DNA from: Dyella sp. BiH032
GTDB lineage: Bacteria > Pseudomonadota > Gammaproteobacteria > Xanthomonadales > Rhodanobacteraceae
DNA: 64,000 nt
Assembly (NCBI RefSeq): GCF_031954525.1
Contig: NZ_CP134867.1
Span: forward strand, 310,001-374,000
Reading direction: 5' to 3'
How positions within the stretch are numbered: position 1 is the first letter of the stretch; every line of letters starts with the position of its first letter. Below, one piece after another: positions 1 to 9,643 of the stretch. The notes beneath the pieces are model-generated. The model was not told the DNA's origin, made no database searches, and saw nothing but the letters and a program-made list of their open reading frames with translations. The translations under genes were made by a program, and so were the position numbers.

Positions 1-276
1 AAAGGTCCAGTCGACCAGCCGGAGCACATCCATCTTGGCCAAGGCGGAAACCCAGTCGCGGTAGGCGCCCAGCTTGCCCATCGCATAGATGCCGCCGATC
101 AGCGCGCCCATCGACGTGCCGGCGATGGCGACGACTTCGTAGCCCTGCCGCTCGATCTCCTCGATGGCGCCAATGTGCGCCAGCCCCTTCGCGCCGCCGG
201 CACCGAGGGCAAGGGCGACCGTGGGCTTGCGTGCGGCCGGTGCGGCCGCCGGGTCGACCGGAAGCGAGCTGCTCAT
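1..276 (-). CDS. Patatin-like phospholipase, N-terminal part (runs off the window edge)
   Basis: Only the first 92 codons are present; the gene continues past base 1. Residues 20-32 carry the glycine-rich oxyanion-hole signature (GAGGAKG), and residues 53-57 are GTSMG, the GXSXG nucleophile elbow with Ser55. This is the layout of the RssA/YlbK group of bacterial patatins, which are Ser-Asp lipid acyl hydrolases. The catalytic Asp lies outside the window. No signal peptide is seen, so a cytoplasmic or peripheral membrane protein is likely. The ATG is 34 bases beyond the stop of the WYL regulator on the same strand, so the two may be co-transcribed. The family call is firm; the substrate is unknown. 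Confidence 0.85.
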   Translation of the reverse strand, partial: MSSSLPVDPAAAPAARKPTVALALGAGGAKGLAHIGAIEEIERQGYEVVAIAGTSMGALIGGIYAMGKLGAYRDWVSALAKMDVLRLVDWTF

Positions 277-310
277 GCGGACGCGGCCCTGGCGCGCATG
301 CCGGCGCCGC

Positions 311-1294
311 TCAGCGCGGCGCCTGCTGGTAGCCGCCCAGGGCCAGCTGCAGCTGGATCTTCATTTCCTCGCGCAGGGAGAGCGGCGCGACCACCTCGGC
401 GTCCGGGCCGTACTTGAGCACGTCCATCAGCAGCTCCTTGGAGTTGGAATACGGCACCTGCAATTCGTAGCGCCCGTCCGGAAGCCAGATGCCTTTCTGC
501 TGCGAGTGCCAGTGCTCGTCGGCCACCCAGCGCGCGGCGTGCTGGGAAAAGCGGATGGTGGCCCAGGCCTTGGGCTTGCCCGCGAAGATGCCGTAGCTGG
601 AGGCCAGCATGTCGTTGAGTTCGTTCTCGGCGACATCCCGCGCCGGCGCGTCCAGCGCCTGCGGTTCCGCGATGCGGTCCACCGCGAAGCTGCGCAGCGC
701 CTCGCGGTCGTGGTCCCACACGTCGAGATACCAGTTGTCGCGGTAATGCGTCAGGCGCTGCGGCGAGACCGTGCGCTTGCTGTCGGCGTTGGTGGTGCGC
801 GCGCGATAGCGGAAGCGCAACTGGCGGCGTTCCAGCACGGCGCCGGCGACGATGCGGAACACCTGCTGGTCAAGCTTGCGCTCGCCCCAGGCGATGACAC
901 GGATGCGCTCGATCGGCAGGGCCTTGCCGCTGCCCTGGTCGGACAGCAGGTGCTCGATGCGCGCCTTGAACGGCGCGAGCGCGCCGGCCAGCACGCCGGG
1001 GCCGCTGCGGCCGATCAGCTCGTTCAGCGCCAGCAGCGCCGCCAGCTCGTCGGAAGTCAGCCATAGGCCGGGCAGCTCGAAGCGCTCGCCTTCTCCCGCC
1101 GCATAGCGGAAGGCCGCGTGCTCTCCGCCCGCGCTTTCGATGGGGGCGCCCAGGGCGTCGCGCAGGAAGGCCACGTCGCGATACAGCGTCGCGCGCGAGC
1201 ACTCCAGCTCGTCCATCAGCCGGGGGAGCGGTACCGGATAGTGCGCCGACTTCAGCAGCCGGTGCAGGGTGAGAATACGCTCGTAACGGTCCAT
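311..1294 (-). CDS. YafY-type transcriptional regulator (HTH + WYL domain)
   Basis: A 327-residue protein. Residues 1-60 form a DeoR/HTH_11-like winged helix (MDRYERILTLHRLL start, then SRATLYRDVAFLRDALG as recognition region). The centre and C-terminus match the WYL domain, with a ligand-binding core around YRDNWYLDVWDHDREALRSF. WYL regulators sense nucleic-acid or small ligands and often control stress or DNA-repair genes. The ATG at 1294 was chosen because the family begins right at MDRYERI; an in-frame extension upstream to 1381 has no family similarity. It is divergent from the membrane-protein gene at 1449. The target is unknown. Confidence 0.85.
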   Translation of the reverse strand: MDRYERILTLHRLLKSAHYPVPLPRLMDELECSRATLYRDVAFLRDALGAPIESAGGEHAAFRYAAGEGERFELPGLWLTSDELAALLALNELIGRSGPGVLAGALAPFKARIEHLLSDQGSGKALPIERIRVIAWGERKLDQQVFRIVAGAVLERRQLRFRYRARTTNADSKRTVSPQRLTHYRDNWYLDVWDHDREALRSFAVDRIAEPQALDAPARDVAENELNDMLASSYGIFAGKPKAWATIRFSQHAARWVADEHWHSQQKGIWLPDGRYELQVPYSNSKELLMDVLKYGPDAEVVAPLSLREEMKIQLQLALGGYQQAPR

Positions 1295-1448
1295 GGCATC
1301 CAGTGCTGCATAGCTTCGCGTAGCATGCGGATCGCCCGTGGCGGTCGCAAGTACGCAAAGTCTGGCACGCGCGGCGCCCATCGCGGCGTGAAATCCCCTA
1401 GACTCCGAAGGCTCTCTGACCGGTCCTTAGGATACAGAGCGAGCCGAG

Positions 1449-2261
1449 ATGCCCGGCGCCCCCCCGCCCCACGATCACATCGACGTTTCCCACCCCGCCC
1501 GGAACCTGCTCGCCAGCGTCCTGCGCGTGCTGGCGAACAGCGGTTACGGCCTGTGGCTGCTGCTGGGCCTGACGCTCGCGCTCGGCGTGTATCCCGCAGG
1601 CCGGGGCGAAGCGCTGGTACCGCTCGCGCTCGGCGCCCTGCTGGTCAGCCTGAGTCCGCTGGCGGCTTCGCTACGCCTCTCGGCAGGGGACTGGCTCGGC
1701 TGGCGGTTCGGCCGCGGCAGCCGGCCGAACCGCCGGGCCATGCTCGCCATGGTGACCTACCTGCCCATGCTCGGCGTGGCCGGGCTGGTCCGCGGAGACA
1801 ATCTGTTTTGGGCGACGCGGGTGTCAGCCGCAGCGCTGGCGCTGTGCAGTCTGCTGTGCCTGATCTATGCCATGCCGGGCGAAGCCGGCCGACGCGAGGG
1901 CTGGACGCGGCGGCTGGCCCGCGTCGTTTCCGCCGGATACGCGGGAGGGTTATGGCTATGGCTGTGCCTGGCCGCGCAGGAGAGCGCCCATCTGCGTGCG
2001 ATCTATTCGGTGGCCTGGATCCTCGCCCTGCAGCTGCTGGCCCTGTTGTTCTGGCTGGCTTCGGGGCGAGGCCGCCCCCGGTCGCCGGGCGGCCGCCTGG
2101 TTTTCCTGGCGCTGGTGTACCTGATCCCATGCGCGATCGTGTTGCTGGCCCAGGTGAATGGCTCTCAGGAATGGCTGATCGCCCTGGCGGCTGTCAGCTG
2201 CGTGGTCGGCAAGAGCGTTGAACCGCGCCTGTGCGGCCAGGGCGTGGCGCACGGCAGCTGA
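1449..2261 (+). CDS. Multi-pass membrane protein of unknown function
   Basis: A 270-residue protein with about seven hydrophobic stretches, for example around residues 34-52, 58-75, 97-112, 123-140 and 160-175 and two more towards the C-terminus, separated by short Arg-rich loops. The first 20 residues are polar, so the N-terminus is probably cytoplasmic. No catalytic motif or known transporter signature was recognised. It is divergent from the YafY-type regulator, which might control it. Start at the ATG at 1449. The reading frame is convincing because hydrophobic and charged segments alternate and the codon use is GC-rich; the function cannot be named. Confidence 0.65.
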   Translation: MPGAPPPHDHIDVSHPARNLLASVLRVLANSGYGLWLLLGLTLALGVYPAGRGEALVPLALGALLVSLSPLAASLRLSAGDWLGWRFGRGSRPNRRAMLAMVTYLPMLGVAGLVRGDNLFWATRVSAAALALCSLLCLIYAMPGEAGRREGWTRRLARVVSAGYAGGLWLWLCLAAQESAHLRAIYSVAWILALQLLALLFWLASGRGRPRSPGGRLVFLALVYLIPCAIVLLAQVNGSQEWLIALAAVSCVVGKSVEPRLCGQGVAHGS

Positions 2262-2347
2262 CGTGCTGGGCCGTGTTCACAACGAGTTCAAGCCGGCCCC
2301 TTAAGGTGCCAACATCACAATTGTTTAACGAAAACGTGGAATTCCCG

Positions 2348-3178
2348 ATGAGAAAAGCCCTTATTACGAGCGCCTTGCTGGCCAGTTTCGCCAGCTTCAC
2401 CGCCCTCGCCGACGACGTGGCCTCCCCGGCCGCCGACCCGGCCAGCAACCCCGCGACCAATGGCGGCTGGAGCGGCACCGGTGAATTTGGCTTCGCTTCC
2501 GCGCGCGGCAATTCCCGTACGGAGAACGTCAATGCGAAGCTGGGCCTGAACCAGGAGAACGAGCTGTGGAAGAACAATTTCTTCCTCAACGGCATGCGTT
2601 CGAAAGGCGAAGTGCAGGTGCAGGACTCCCAGGGCAACACCATCGATAAGTTCAGCACCACCGCCAACCGCTACGACACCGGCGCCTCCGTGGGCTACAA
2701 GCTCGATCCCCGCAGCTACATCGTCGGCGCGCTGCGCTACGAGCACGACGATTTCGGCTCGAACATCTGGCAGGGCATCGTCTCGATCGGCTACGGCTAC
2801 ATCGCGCTGAAGAACGATCGCACCGAACTCTCCTTCGAAGCCGGCCCCGGTTACAAGCGCTACCGCCCGGCCGACCGCACCGTGCAGGTCGATGGCGTGG
2901 ACGTGAAGCAGCGCCAGGAAACGCAGAGCGAGGCGGTCGGCCGCGGCCTGGTCAACTACAAGTACCGCCTCACCGCCAATACGGCGCTGGAAGACACGCT
3001 GCTGCTCGAAGCCGGTTCGAAGAACCAGTACTACCAGAACGACATCGGCCTCTCGGTCAGCATGACCAAGAAGATGGCGCTGAAGGTCGGTTACCAGGTC
3101 CGCTACAACAGCGACGTGCAGCCGGGTACCAAGAACACCGACACGCTGATGACCACCAACTTGGTCTACAACTTCTGA
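2348..3178 (+). CDS. YdiY-like outer-membrane protein (DUF481)
   Basis: A 276-residue protein starting MRKALITSALLASFASFTALAD, a clear Sec signal peptide. The mature part is rich in alternating beta strands (GEFGFASARGNSRTENVNAK, YKLDPRSYIVGALRYEHDDF) and ends in ...NLVYNF, the terminal aromatic residue expected for Bam-inserted barrels. This is the DUF481 family, called salt-induced outer membrane protein (YdiY) in enterobacteria; its exact role is not known. The ATG at 2348 begins the signal peptide; the longer frame from 2231 overlaps the previous gene and lacks an export signal. A strong hairpin follows the stop. Confidence 0.85.
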   Translation: MRKALITSALLASFASFTALADDVASPAADPASNPATNGGWSGTGEFGFASARGNSRTENVNAKLGLNQENELWKNNFFLNGMRSKGEVQVQDSQGNTIDKFSTTANRYDTGASVGYKLDPRSYIVGALRYEHDDFGSNIWQGIVSIGYGYIALKNDRTELSFEAGPGYKRYRPADRTVQVDGVDVKQRQETQSEAVGRGLVNYKYRLTANTALEDTLLLEAGSKNQYYQNDIGLSVSMTKKMALKVGYQVRYNSDVQPGTKNTDTLMTTNLVYNF

Positions 3179-3204
3179 GGCGTGCGCTCCGGCGCACCGC
3201 GATC

Positions 3205-3234
3205 ACGGCCCCGCCAATGCGGGGCCGTTTCGTT
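3205..3234. terminator. Bidirectional intrinsic terminator
   Basis: A perfect 10-bp stem, ACGGCCCCGC (3205-3214) with GCGGGGCCGT (3219-3228), and a four-base loop, followed by a T-rich stretch. It lies between the convergent DUF481 gene and hemC and can serve both, although the T-run is short on either side. Confidence 0.7.
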
Positions 3235-4152
3235 TCAGTGACCGAGAAACTGCGCCGCACCCTGGTCGAACAAGGCCTTGGCGACACGCAGGCCCAGCGC
3301 TTCGGCTTCGTCGCTGCCGGCTGCCGCTTCGGCGCGCAGCAGGCGCCCGCTGGCGACGTCGCCCACCATGCCGCTCAGGTGCAGGCCGCGTTCGGTCACC
3401 ACACACCAGGCTCCCACCGGCACCGTGCAGCTGCCACCGAGCGCCTGGTTCATCGCGCGCTCCGCGGTCACCGCGAGGCGTGTATGCGCGTCATCGAGCG
3501 CGGCGAGCCATTGGAGTACCGCCGGCTGGTCGCTGCGGGCTTCGATGGCGATGGCGGCCTGGCCCGGTGCCGGCAGCCAGTCCGGCGCGTCGAGCCTGCC
3601 GCGGATGCGATCGGCCAGACCCAGGCGTTCGAGGCCGGCGCAGGCGAGCAGGATCGCGTCGTAATGGCCGGCGTCCAGCTTGCCCAGGCGCGTACCGACG
3701 TTGCCCCGCAGATCGAGCAGGGTCAGGTCGGGCCGCAGCGCGCGCAGCTGTGCCTGTCGACGCAGGGACGACGTACCCACGCGCGCGCCGTGCGGCAGTG
3801 CGGCCAGGTCGGCGTAGTCGTTGCTGATGAATGCGTCCGCGGCGTCGGCGCGCGGCAACACGGCCGGAAGCGCGAAGCCGGGCTCGAGCTCGGAAGGCAC
3901 ATCCTTGAGCGAATGCACGGCCAGGTCGGCGCGGCCTTCCTGCATGGCTACTTCCAGTTCCTTGAGAAACAGCCCCTTGCCGCCGATCGTGGCCAGCGAC
4001 TTATCGAGAATCTCGTCGCCGCGCGTGCTCATCGGCACCAGCTCGACCGTCAGGCCGGGATGCGTCGCACGCAGTTCCGCGGCCACATGCTCGGCCTGCC
4101 ACAGTGCCAGGGCGCTCTTGCGGGTGGCGATGCGCAGGATGGGTGGCGTCAT
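3235..4152 (-). CDS. hemC: Porphobilinogen deaminase (hydroxymethylbilane synthase)
   Basis: A 305-residue cytoplasmic enzyme that joins four porphobilinogen molecules into hydroxymethylbilane in tetrapyrrole (haem, sirohaem) synthesis. The start [19 protein letters not shown] is typical. Conserved pieces include [32 protein letters not shown] and [10 protein letters not shown]. Cys242 in [10 protein letters not shown] is the attachment site of the dipyrromethane cofactor, the same number as in E. coli. ATG at 4152 fits the family length of about 310. It lies 96 bases downstream of algR on the same strand, the algZ-algR-hemC order known from Pseudomonas and Xanthomonas; hemD is not adjacent. 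Confidence 0.96.
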   Translation of the reverse strand: MTPPILRIATRKSALALWQAEHVAAELRATHPGLTVELVPMSTRGDEILDKSLATIGGKGLFLKELEVAMQEGRADLAVHSLKDVPSELEPGFALPAVLPRADAADAFISNDYADLAALPHGARVGTSSLRRQAQLRALRPDLTLLDLRGNVGTRLGKLDAGHYDAILLACAGLERLGLADRIRGRLDAPDWLPAPGQAAIAIEARSDQPAVLQWLAALDDAHTRLAVTAERAMNQALGGSCTVPVGAWCVVTERGLHLSGMVGDVASGRLLRAEAAAGSDEAEALGLRVAKALFDQGAAQFLGH

Positions 4153-4248
4153 GACGGCTCGGATCGGCGGAAACGGGCGGCCATTGTCGCGTAAACGGCG
4201 GCGGAGGCGCAGGCGTGCCGGCCGCGCGCATCGACGCACCCGGCGCCT

Positions 4249-4953
4249 TCAGCTCATGCGCAGCAGCTTGCGCACCGCCGGCAGGTTGCGCCGGCTCACT
4301 TCCGGCATCAGCTCCGTGCCGCCCAGCCGGGCGAGGACTCGCCCGTCCGTGAGTGTTTTCAGGCCGAGCAGGCGTTGCGGCGGTACGAGGCAGTTGCGGT
4401 GAAGGCGGATCAGCTGGTCCGGGTAGGCCTCCTCCAGCTGGCGCAGCGACTCCTCGACCAGCAGCTGTCCGCCGCGGTGCTGCACCACCACGTACTTTTC
4501 CTCGGCCGTGAGGCAGACCACTTCGTCCAGCGCGATGCGCACCTGTTCGCCGCGCAGCCGGCCAAACAGATAGCTCGGCTCGCGCGGACTCGACGACAAC
4601 CGCTGGTGCGCGCGGCGCAGGGCTTCGCGCAGGCGTTCGAGCCGGACCGGTTTGAGCAGGTAATCCACGGCGCCCAGTTCGAAAGCGTGCAGGGCGTGGT
4701 TTTCGTAGGCCGTGCAGAACACGACCTGCGGCCGTTCCTTGCCGGCCAGACGCCGCGCGAGCGCGGTGCCGTCGAGCCCGGGCATGTTGATGTCCAGCAG
4801 CAGCACGTCCGGACTGGTCTGCGCGATCGCCTCCAGCGCGGCGTCGCCGTCGCCCACGCTTCCGGCCACTTCCACGGTCTCGCCGCACTCGTCGAGCAGC
4901 GCAGCGAGGCGGGAACGGGCCAGGGGTTCGTCGTCAACGATCAATACGCGCAT
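4249..4953 (-). CDS. algR: LytTR-type response regulator AlgR
   Basis: A 234-residue regulator. Residues 1-120 are a CheY-like receiver with acidic pocket D7/D8, phosphoacceptor Asp54 in LLLDINMPG, and the conserved Lys in LLKPVRLERL. Residues about 130-230 are a LytTR DNA-binding domain (VVCLTAEEKYVVVQH, LIRLHRNCLV). In Pseudomonas, AlgR controls alginate, pili and virulence genes; the targets here are unknown. A GGAAGAAG ribosome site lies seven bases before the ATG at 4953. Its start overlaps the end of algZ by 20 bases, implying translational coupling with its kinase. Confidence 0.93.
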   Translation of the reverse strand: MRVLIVDDEPLARSRLAALLDECGETVEVAGSVGDGDAALEAIAQTSPDVLLLDINMPGLDGTALARRLAGKERPQVVFCTAYENHALHAFELGAVDYLLKPVRLERLREALRRAHQRLSSSPREPSYLFGRLRGEQVRIALDEVVCLTAEEKYVVVQHRGGQLLVEESLRQLEEAYPDQLIRLHRNCLVPPQRLLGLKTLTDGRVLARLGGTELMPEVSRRNLPAVRKLLRMS

Positions 4954-5986
4954 GCGCTTCTTCCGGAAGATGCAGGCGCACTACGAAACGCCCTTCGCGC
5001 GGCCCCGCCTGCACGTCGGCACGAGGGCCGTAGCGGTAGGCGATGCGCTGGCGCACGTTGTCCAGCCCGTGTCCATTGCCGCCGCTGGCCGGGGTCCCGG
5101 ACAGCGGGTTGTCGATCTCGATCTCGATGCCGTCGGCCAGGCGCCGGCCGCGCAGGATCACTTCCCCCCCTTCGCGCAGCGGCTGGATCCCGTGACGCAC
5201 GGCATTCTCCACCAGCGGCTGCAGCAGCAGGTGGGGTAGCGGAAACGCGCCAGGCAAGCTATCGAGTTCGCGCCGTACGCGCAGGCGGGGGCCGAGCCGC
5301 AGCTGTTCGATCGCGAGGTAGCGTTCGAGCAGGGCGAGTTCTTCTTCCAGCGTGCCGTCGCCCGCGTCGTGCCGGCCGAGCGCGGCGCGGAACAGTTCCG
5401 AGAGGTCTTCAACGGTGCGCTCCGCCGCGACCGGGTCGACACGGATCAACGCGGCCACCGTGTTCATGCTGTTGAACAGGAAATGCGGACGGATCCGCGC
5501 CTGCAGCGCCTCGACCTGGGCACGGGCCACCGCCGCGAGGCGCGCCTGCCATTGGGCCAGCACGTAGAAGTAACGCAGCATCGCTGCGCCGAGCAGCGCG
5601 GCGATGGTGGTGTTGTCGCGCACGAAGTCGAAAGCTTCGCCGCGGATCAGTTCCATCTGCAGCGCTTGATCCATCCACGCGGCCAGCACGCTGGTCAAGG
5701 CCACGATCGCCAGCATGATCAGCCAGATGGCCGCATACGGCAGCCGGCCTGGCAGCGCGGAAAGCGTCGGGCGCAGCTTGCACAGCGCGACCCCGATGAG
5801 CATGGCCATCCATTCGGCGAACAACATGCCGACGCTGTAGCCGCGCCAGCCCCGGCTGCTTTCCGGAGCGAGCAGCATGATCGTGACGGTGAGCGCGGCG
5901 ACGACCAGCAGGGCGAACAGCACCGGTGCGCTGCAGAAATCGGGCAGCGGGCTCTGTTCGGCGGCGGAAGCGGTCGGGCGGCGCAT
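4934..5986 (-). CDS. algZ: Sensor histidine kinase AlgZ/FimS (LytS/YehU family)
   Basis: A 350-residue inner-membrane kinase. Several hydrophobic segments lie in residues 20-150. The His_kinase domain follows with phosphoacceptor His168 in IRPHFLFNSMN. The ATP-binding part has an N box (LVENAVRHG) and a G box (GHGLDNVRQRI), so the catalytic core is complete, unlike the shortened FimS of some pseudomonads. It is the first gene of the algZ-algR pair and overlaps algR by 20 bases. The ATG at 5986 has no clear ribosome site in front of it, so the start is less certain than the family call. Confidence 0.92.
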   Translation of the reverse strand: MRRPTASAAEQSPLPDFCSAPVLFALLVVAALTVTIMLLAPESSRGWRGYSVGMLFAEWMAMLIGVALCKLRPTLSALPGRLPYAAIWLIMLAIVALTSVLAAWMDQALQMELIRGEAFDFVRDNTTIAALLGAAMLRYFYVLAQWQARLAAVARAQVEALQARIRPHFLFNSMNTVAALIRVDPVAAERTVEDLSELFRAALGRHDAGDGTLEEELALLERYLAIEQLRLGPRLRVRRELDSLPGAFPLPHLLLQPLVENAVRHGIQPLREGGEVILRGRRLADGIEIEIDNPLSGTPASGGNGHGLDNVRQRIAYRYGPRADVQAGPREGRFVVRLHLPEEAHARIDR

Positions 5987-6109
5987 GGGGGCACAGTATG
6001 CCCAAGAGGCCCGCGCACGATCTGCCGCGTGTCCGGCAAGAACGGAGGCGTAGCACCGGGTTTCGCCGGACGGGCGCGCCCGTCCGGCGGCTTTCCGGCG
6101 TGCTGCGGC

Positions 6110-6775
6110 TTACTCGGCGAAGCGCCGCCCCAGCCAGTCGCGCAGGTCCGCGATCTCTTCGGCGCACACGGAATGGGGCATGGCATAGGTGTGCCATTCC
6201 ACCGGATAGCCATGCTCCTGCAGCACATCGCGCGATTGGACGCCGCGGGTCAGCGGCACGATCGGGTCGGCGGTGCCGTGACCCCAGAAGATCGGCGTGG
6301 CGGCATTGGCCGCATGGCGTTCGGCCTCGAACGAGGACTGCATCGGCAGGTAGGTGGACAGCGCCACGATGCCGCCCAGCCGGCGCGGATGGCGCAAGCC
6401 GCCGGCCAGCGCGATGGCGCCGCCCTGCGAGAAGCCCGCCAGCACGATGCGCTCGTCGGGTACGCCGCGCTCGTTCTCGCGGGCGATCAGCTTTTCCACC
6501 GCTTCGATGGATGCGCGCATGCCGGTTTCATCCTGGCGCGAGGTGAGATCGACGCCGACGATGTCATACCAGGCACGCATCGCCATACCGCCGTTCAATG
6601 TCACCGGCCGCACCGGCGCATGCGGGAACACGAAACGCAGGCCGGGCCAGTCCTGGGCCACCAGTTCCGGCACGATCGGCTCGAAATCGTGGCCATCGGC
6701 GCCCAGGCCGTGGAGCCAGATCACGCTATGGGTGAGATGAGTGGCGGTTTCGTGCTCGACGGTAGGCAGGGGCAT
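6110..6775 (-). CDS. Carboxylesterase / acyl-protein thioesterase-like alpha/beta hydrolase
   Basis: A 221-residue cytoplasmic alpha/beta hydrolase of the phospholipase/carboxylesterase family (EstB, APT1-like). The family start VIWLHGLGADGHDF is present. The catalytic triad can be read as Ser116 (GFSQG), Asp170 (GTADPIVP) and His201 (MPHSVCAEE). Members hydrolyse short-chain carboxyl esters and sometimes protein thioesters. The length equals the usual 215-225 residues. It lies 123 bases upstream of algZ on the same strand and is probably its own transcription unit. The physiological substrate cannot be inferred from the context. Confidence 0.9.
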   Translation of the reverse strand: MPLPTVEHETATHLTHSVIWLHGLGADGHDFEPIVPELVAQDWPGLRFVFPHAPVRPVTLNGGMAMRAWYDIVGVDLTSRQDETGMRASIEAVEKLIARENERGVPDERIVLAGFSQGGAIALAGGLRHPRRLGGIVALSTYLPMQSSFEAERHAANAATPIFWGHGTADPIVPLTRGVQSRDVLQEHGYPVEWHTYAMPHSVCAEEIADLRDWLGRRFAE

Positions 6776-7082
6776 GCTGGGGACTTGCGAATGGGGGAGG
6801 GAAAAGGCCGGCGCGCGGCCGTAAGGCCATCGAACGCACGATGCGCCCGTTCGCTTACGCGAAACGGACAGCGGATTTACTTGAGCCGCAGAGGGCGGCG
6901 ACTGTCCGAGGGGGCGGTGGGGATCGGACGGAACGGCTGGCGCATGGGGCCTCCTGGCGACGCGGTCAGACTCGATCTTGCAGCCTAGTTGCGTCGGTCA
7001 CTGCCGGATACAGGACCCATGGCGCTTGCAGGGACGGCCGTCTTGGTTATGCTCCGGCGTTTTTGATCGCGGAGCACTCCCC
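6776..7082. other. Intergenic region without a recognised gene
   Basis: About 300 bases between two divergent genes. It must hold both promoters, but no convincing -35/-10 pair, hairpin or conserved RNA was seen. Frames crossing it have no family similarity. Confidence 0.5.
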
Positions 7083-9521
7083 ATGCGCCGAATGATGCTC
7101 GCCGGCCTGGTCGCACTCGCCACCAGCCCCACCCTCCTGGCCGACACGCCCGCCGGAGCGCTGGATCTGGAGACGATCATGGCCAGCCCCGACTGGATCG
7201 GCGCGGCCGTGGAATCGCCCTACTGGAGCGTCGATGGGCACAGCCTGTACTACTCGCTCAAGCAGGACGGCAGCAAGGTCCGCGATCGTTATCGCGTCGA
7301 CGTCGCCAGCGGACGCAGCGAAAAGCTGGCGCCCGAAGCCATCGCGCTGGCCGAAGGCCCGGCCGTATTCGACCGCCGCCACCGGTTGGCCGCCTTTGTC
7401 CTGCACGGCGACGTCTTCATGATCGATCTGGGCACGTCCCGGCGCACTCAGATCACACGCACGCCGGAGACGGAAACCTCGCCGCGTTTCTCCAGCGATG
7501 GCCGCACGCTCCAGTACCGCCAGGGCAACCAGTGGTTCGCCTACGACATCGCCGCAGGCGTTTCCGCGCCGGCGGCACTGCTGAGTACCGGTAACGACCC
7601 GCAGGACAAGCAGCCCGACGCGCTGGGCCGCGACCAGCTGCGCCTGTTCAAGTCGCTGCGCACGGTCAAGGCGGAAAAGGATGCCGCTCGCGCCAATGAG
7701 GAGGCCCTGTCCGCCGCCGACCCTGCGCGCGCGCCGCGGCCGATCTGGCTGGGCGACGTGGGCGACGTGGTCGGCACCGAGCTGTCGCCCGACGGACGAT
7801 GGATGGTGGTGGTCACCCAGCCGAAGGACTACAAGGCCGGCAAGGCGCCGGAGGTCACTCACTACGTGACCGAGTCCGGCTACTCCGAGCAACAACCGAC
7901 GCGCGTCTACGTGGGCAGGCGCGATCCCGCGCCACAGTCGCTGCTGCTGGTCGACGTGCGCGCGCGCAAGACCTATCCGCTGGACATCGGCGTCCTGCCC
8001 GGCATCAAGGACGACCCGCTCAAGACGCTGCGCGCGAAGGCCATCGCGACGCTGGAAAAGGCGGGGCATGCCGACGACGCCAAAGCGCTCAAGGCGCCGG
8101 ACCAGCGTGCCGTGCGCATCATTTCCGATGCCGACGACGGCGGTGGTGGCGGCATCGCCTGGAGTGACGATGGCGCCAATGTGGCCGTCCAGATGCGCGC
8201 GATCGACAACAAGGATCGCTGGATCGCCACCGTCGATCTCGACCGGCACGCACTGGTGAACCAGCACCGCCTCACCGACAACGCCTGGATCAACTGGAAC
8301 TTCAACGATTTCGGCTGGCTCAGGGATGGCCGCACCCTCTGGTACCTCAGCGAGGAGACCGGCTGGTCGCAGCTCTACGCCATGCAGCCCGGCGGCAAGG
8401 CCCGGGCGCTCACTGCGGGGCGGTTCGAAGTCAGCCATCCGGTGCTGAGCGAGGACGGCCAGTGGTTCTACTTCCGCAGCAACCAGGCCGCGCCCTACAG
8501 CTATGACGTCTACCGCGTATCCGCGCAGGGCGGCGAGGCGACGCGGCTGACCCGGTACGAGGGCATGAACGACTTCGTGCTTTCGCCCGACGGCCGCCAG
8601 CTGGCCGTGCTGCATTCGTCACCCTACGTGTTGCCGCAGCTGGCCGTGCAGGACGCGGCCGGCGGCACGCCGCGCGAACTGACCCGGACCATGAAGCCGG
8701 CCTTCGCGCAGCGGACGTGGATCGCCCCGAAGATCGTGGCCGTACCTTCCGCGCATGGGGCGGGCACCATCTGGGCGAAGTACTACGGCCCGGCGGACGA
8801 GGTCCCCGGTTCGCGGCCCGCGGTGATCTTCGTGCACGGCGCGGGTTATCTGCAGAACGTCACGCTCGGCTGGTCCAATTACTTCCGCGAGCAGATGTTC
8901 CACAACCTGCTGGTGCAGCAGGGCTATGTGGTGCTCGACATGGACTACCGCGCCTCGGAAGGCTACGGCCGGGACTGGCGCACGGCGATCTACAGGCAGA
9001 TGGGGCATCCGGAGCTGGAAGACCTGCTCGACGGCAAGGCCTGGCTGGTGCGCCAGCACAGCGTCGATCCGCGTCGTGTAGGTATTTACGGCGGCAGCTA
9101 CGGCGGCTTCATGACCCTGATGGCGCTGCTGCGCGCGCCGGGAGAGTTCGCGGCCGGCTCCGCATTGCGTCCGGTGACGGACTGGACCAGCTACAACCAC
9201 GAATACACGTCCAACATCCTCAACGATCCGCAACTGGACCCGGAGGCCTACCTGGCCAGTTCGCCGATCGAATACGCGGACAAGCTGCAAGACGCCCTGC
9301 TGATCCAGCATGGCTTGATCGACGACAACGTGCTGGCCGGCGATTCCATCCGGCTGTATCAGCGCTTCATCGAGCTGCACAAGAAGAACTTCTGGATGTC
9401 GCTCTATCCGATGGAGCGGCACGGCTTCGTCCAGCCGGACTCCTGGTATGACGAATACCGCCGGATCGAAGAACTTTTCGACACCTACGTCAAGCCGGCC
9501 CGGGCTCAGGAGGGCGGCTGA
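7083..9521 (+). CDS. Secreted S9 family peptidase (prolyl oligopeptidase / DPP IV-like)
   Basis: An 812-residue protein. Residues 1-20 (MRRMMLAGLVALATSPTLLA) are a signal peptide, so it acts in the periplasm or outside. The middle is a seven-bladed propeller with TolB/WD-like repeats (SPRFSSDGRTLQYR, SDDGANVAVQ, LSPDGRQLAVLHSS). The C-terminal peptidase domain carries the triad Ser672 (GGSYGG), an Asp in LIDDN (747/748) and His780 (ERHGF). The family cleaves dipeptides or oligopeptides, often after Pro or Ala. The ATG at 7083 begins the signal peptide; the longer frame from 6978 adds nothing recognisable. It is monocistronic. Confidence 0.93.
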   Translation: MRRMMLAGLVALATSPTLLADTPAGALDLETIMASPDWIGAAVESPYWSVDGHSLYYSLKQDGSKVRDRYRVDVASGRSEKLAPEAIALAEGPAVFDRRHRLAAFVLHGDVFMIDLGTSRRTQITRTPETETSPRFSSDGRTLQYRQGNQWFAYDIAAGVSAPAALLSTGNDPQDKQPDALGRDQLRLFKSLRTVKAEKDAARANEEALSAADPARAPRPIWLGDVGDVVGTELSPDGRWMVVVTQPKDYKAGKAPEVTHYVTESGYSEQQPTRVYVGRRDPAPQSLLLVDVRARKTYPLDIGVLPGIKDDPLKTLRAKAIATLEKAGHADDAKALKAPDQRAVRIISDADDGGGGGIAWSDDGANVAVQMRAIDNKDRWIATVDLDRHALVNQHRLTDNAWINWNFNDFGWLRDGRTLWYLSEETGWSQLYAMQPGGKARALTAGRFEVSHPVLSEDGQWFYFRSNQAAPYSYDVYRVSAQGGEATRLTRYEGMNDFVLSPDGRQLAVLHSSPYVLPQLAVQDAAGGTPRELTRTMKPAFAQRTWIAPKIVAVPSAHGAGTIWAKYYGPADEVPGSRPAVIFVHGAGYLQNVTLGWSNYFREQMFHNLLVQQGYVVLDMDYRASEGYGRDWRTAIYRQMGHPELEDLLDGKAWLVRQHSVDPRRVGIYGGSYGGFMTLMALLRAPGEFAAGSALRPVTDWTSYNHEYTSNILNDPQLDPEAYLASSPIEYADKLQDALLIQHGLIDDNVLAGDSIRLYQRFIELHKKNFWMSLYPMERHGFVQPDSWYDEYRRIEELFDTYVKPARAQEGG

Positions 9522-9643
9522 GCGGGCATTTAAGTGGCAGTTGGCCCGGACCCTGTTTTGAGCGTATCCCCTCACATCTTCATCACGGATTTCGCTGATA
9601 GAGTGCCGCGGTTCGCGTCAAGGACACCGACAGGAAGGCCGAT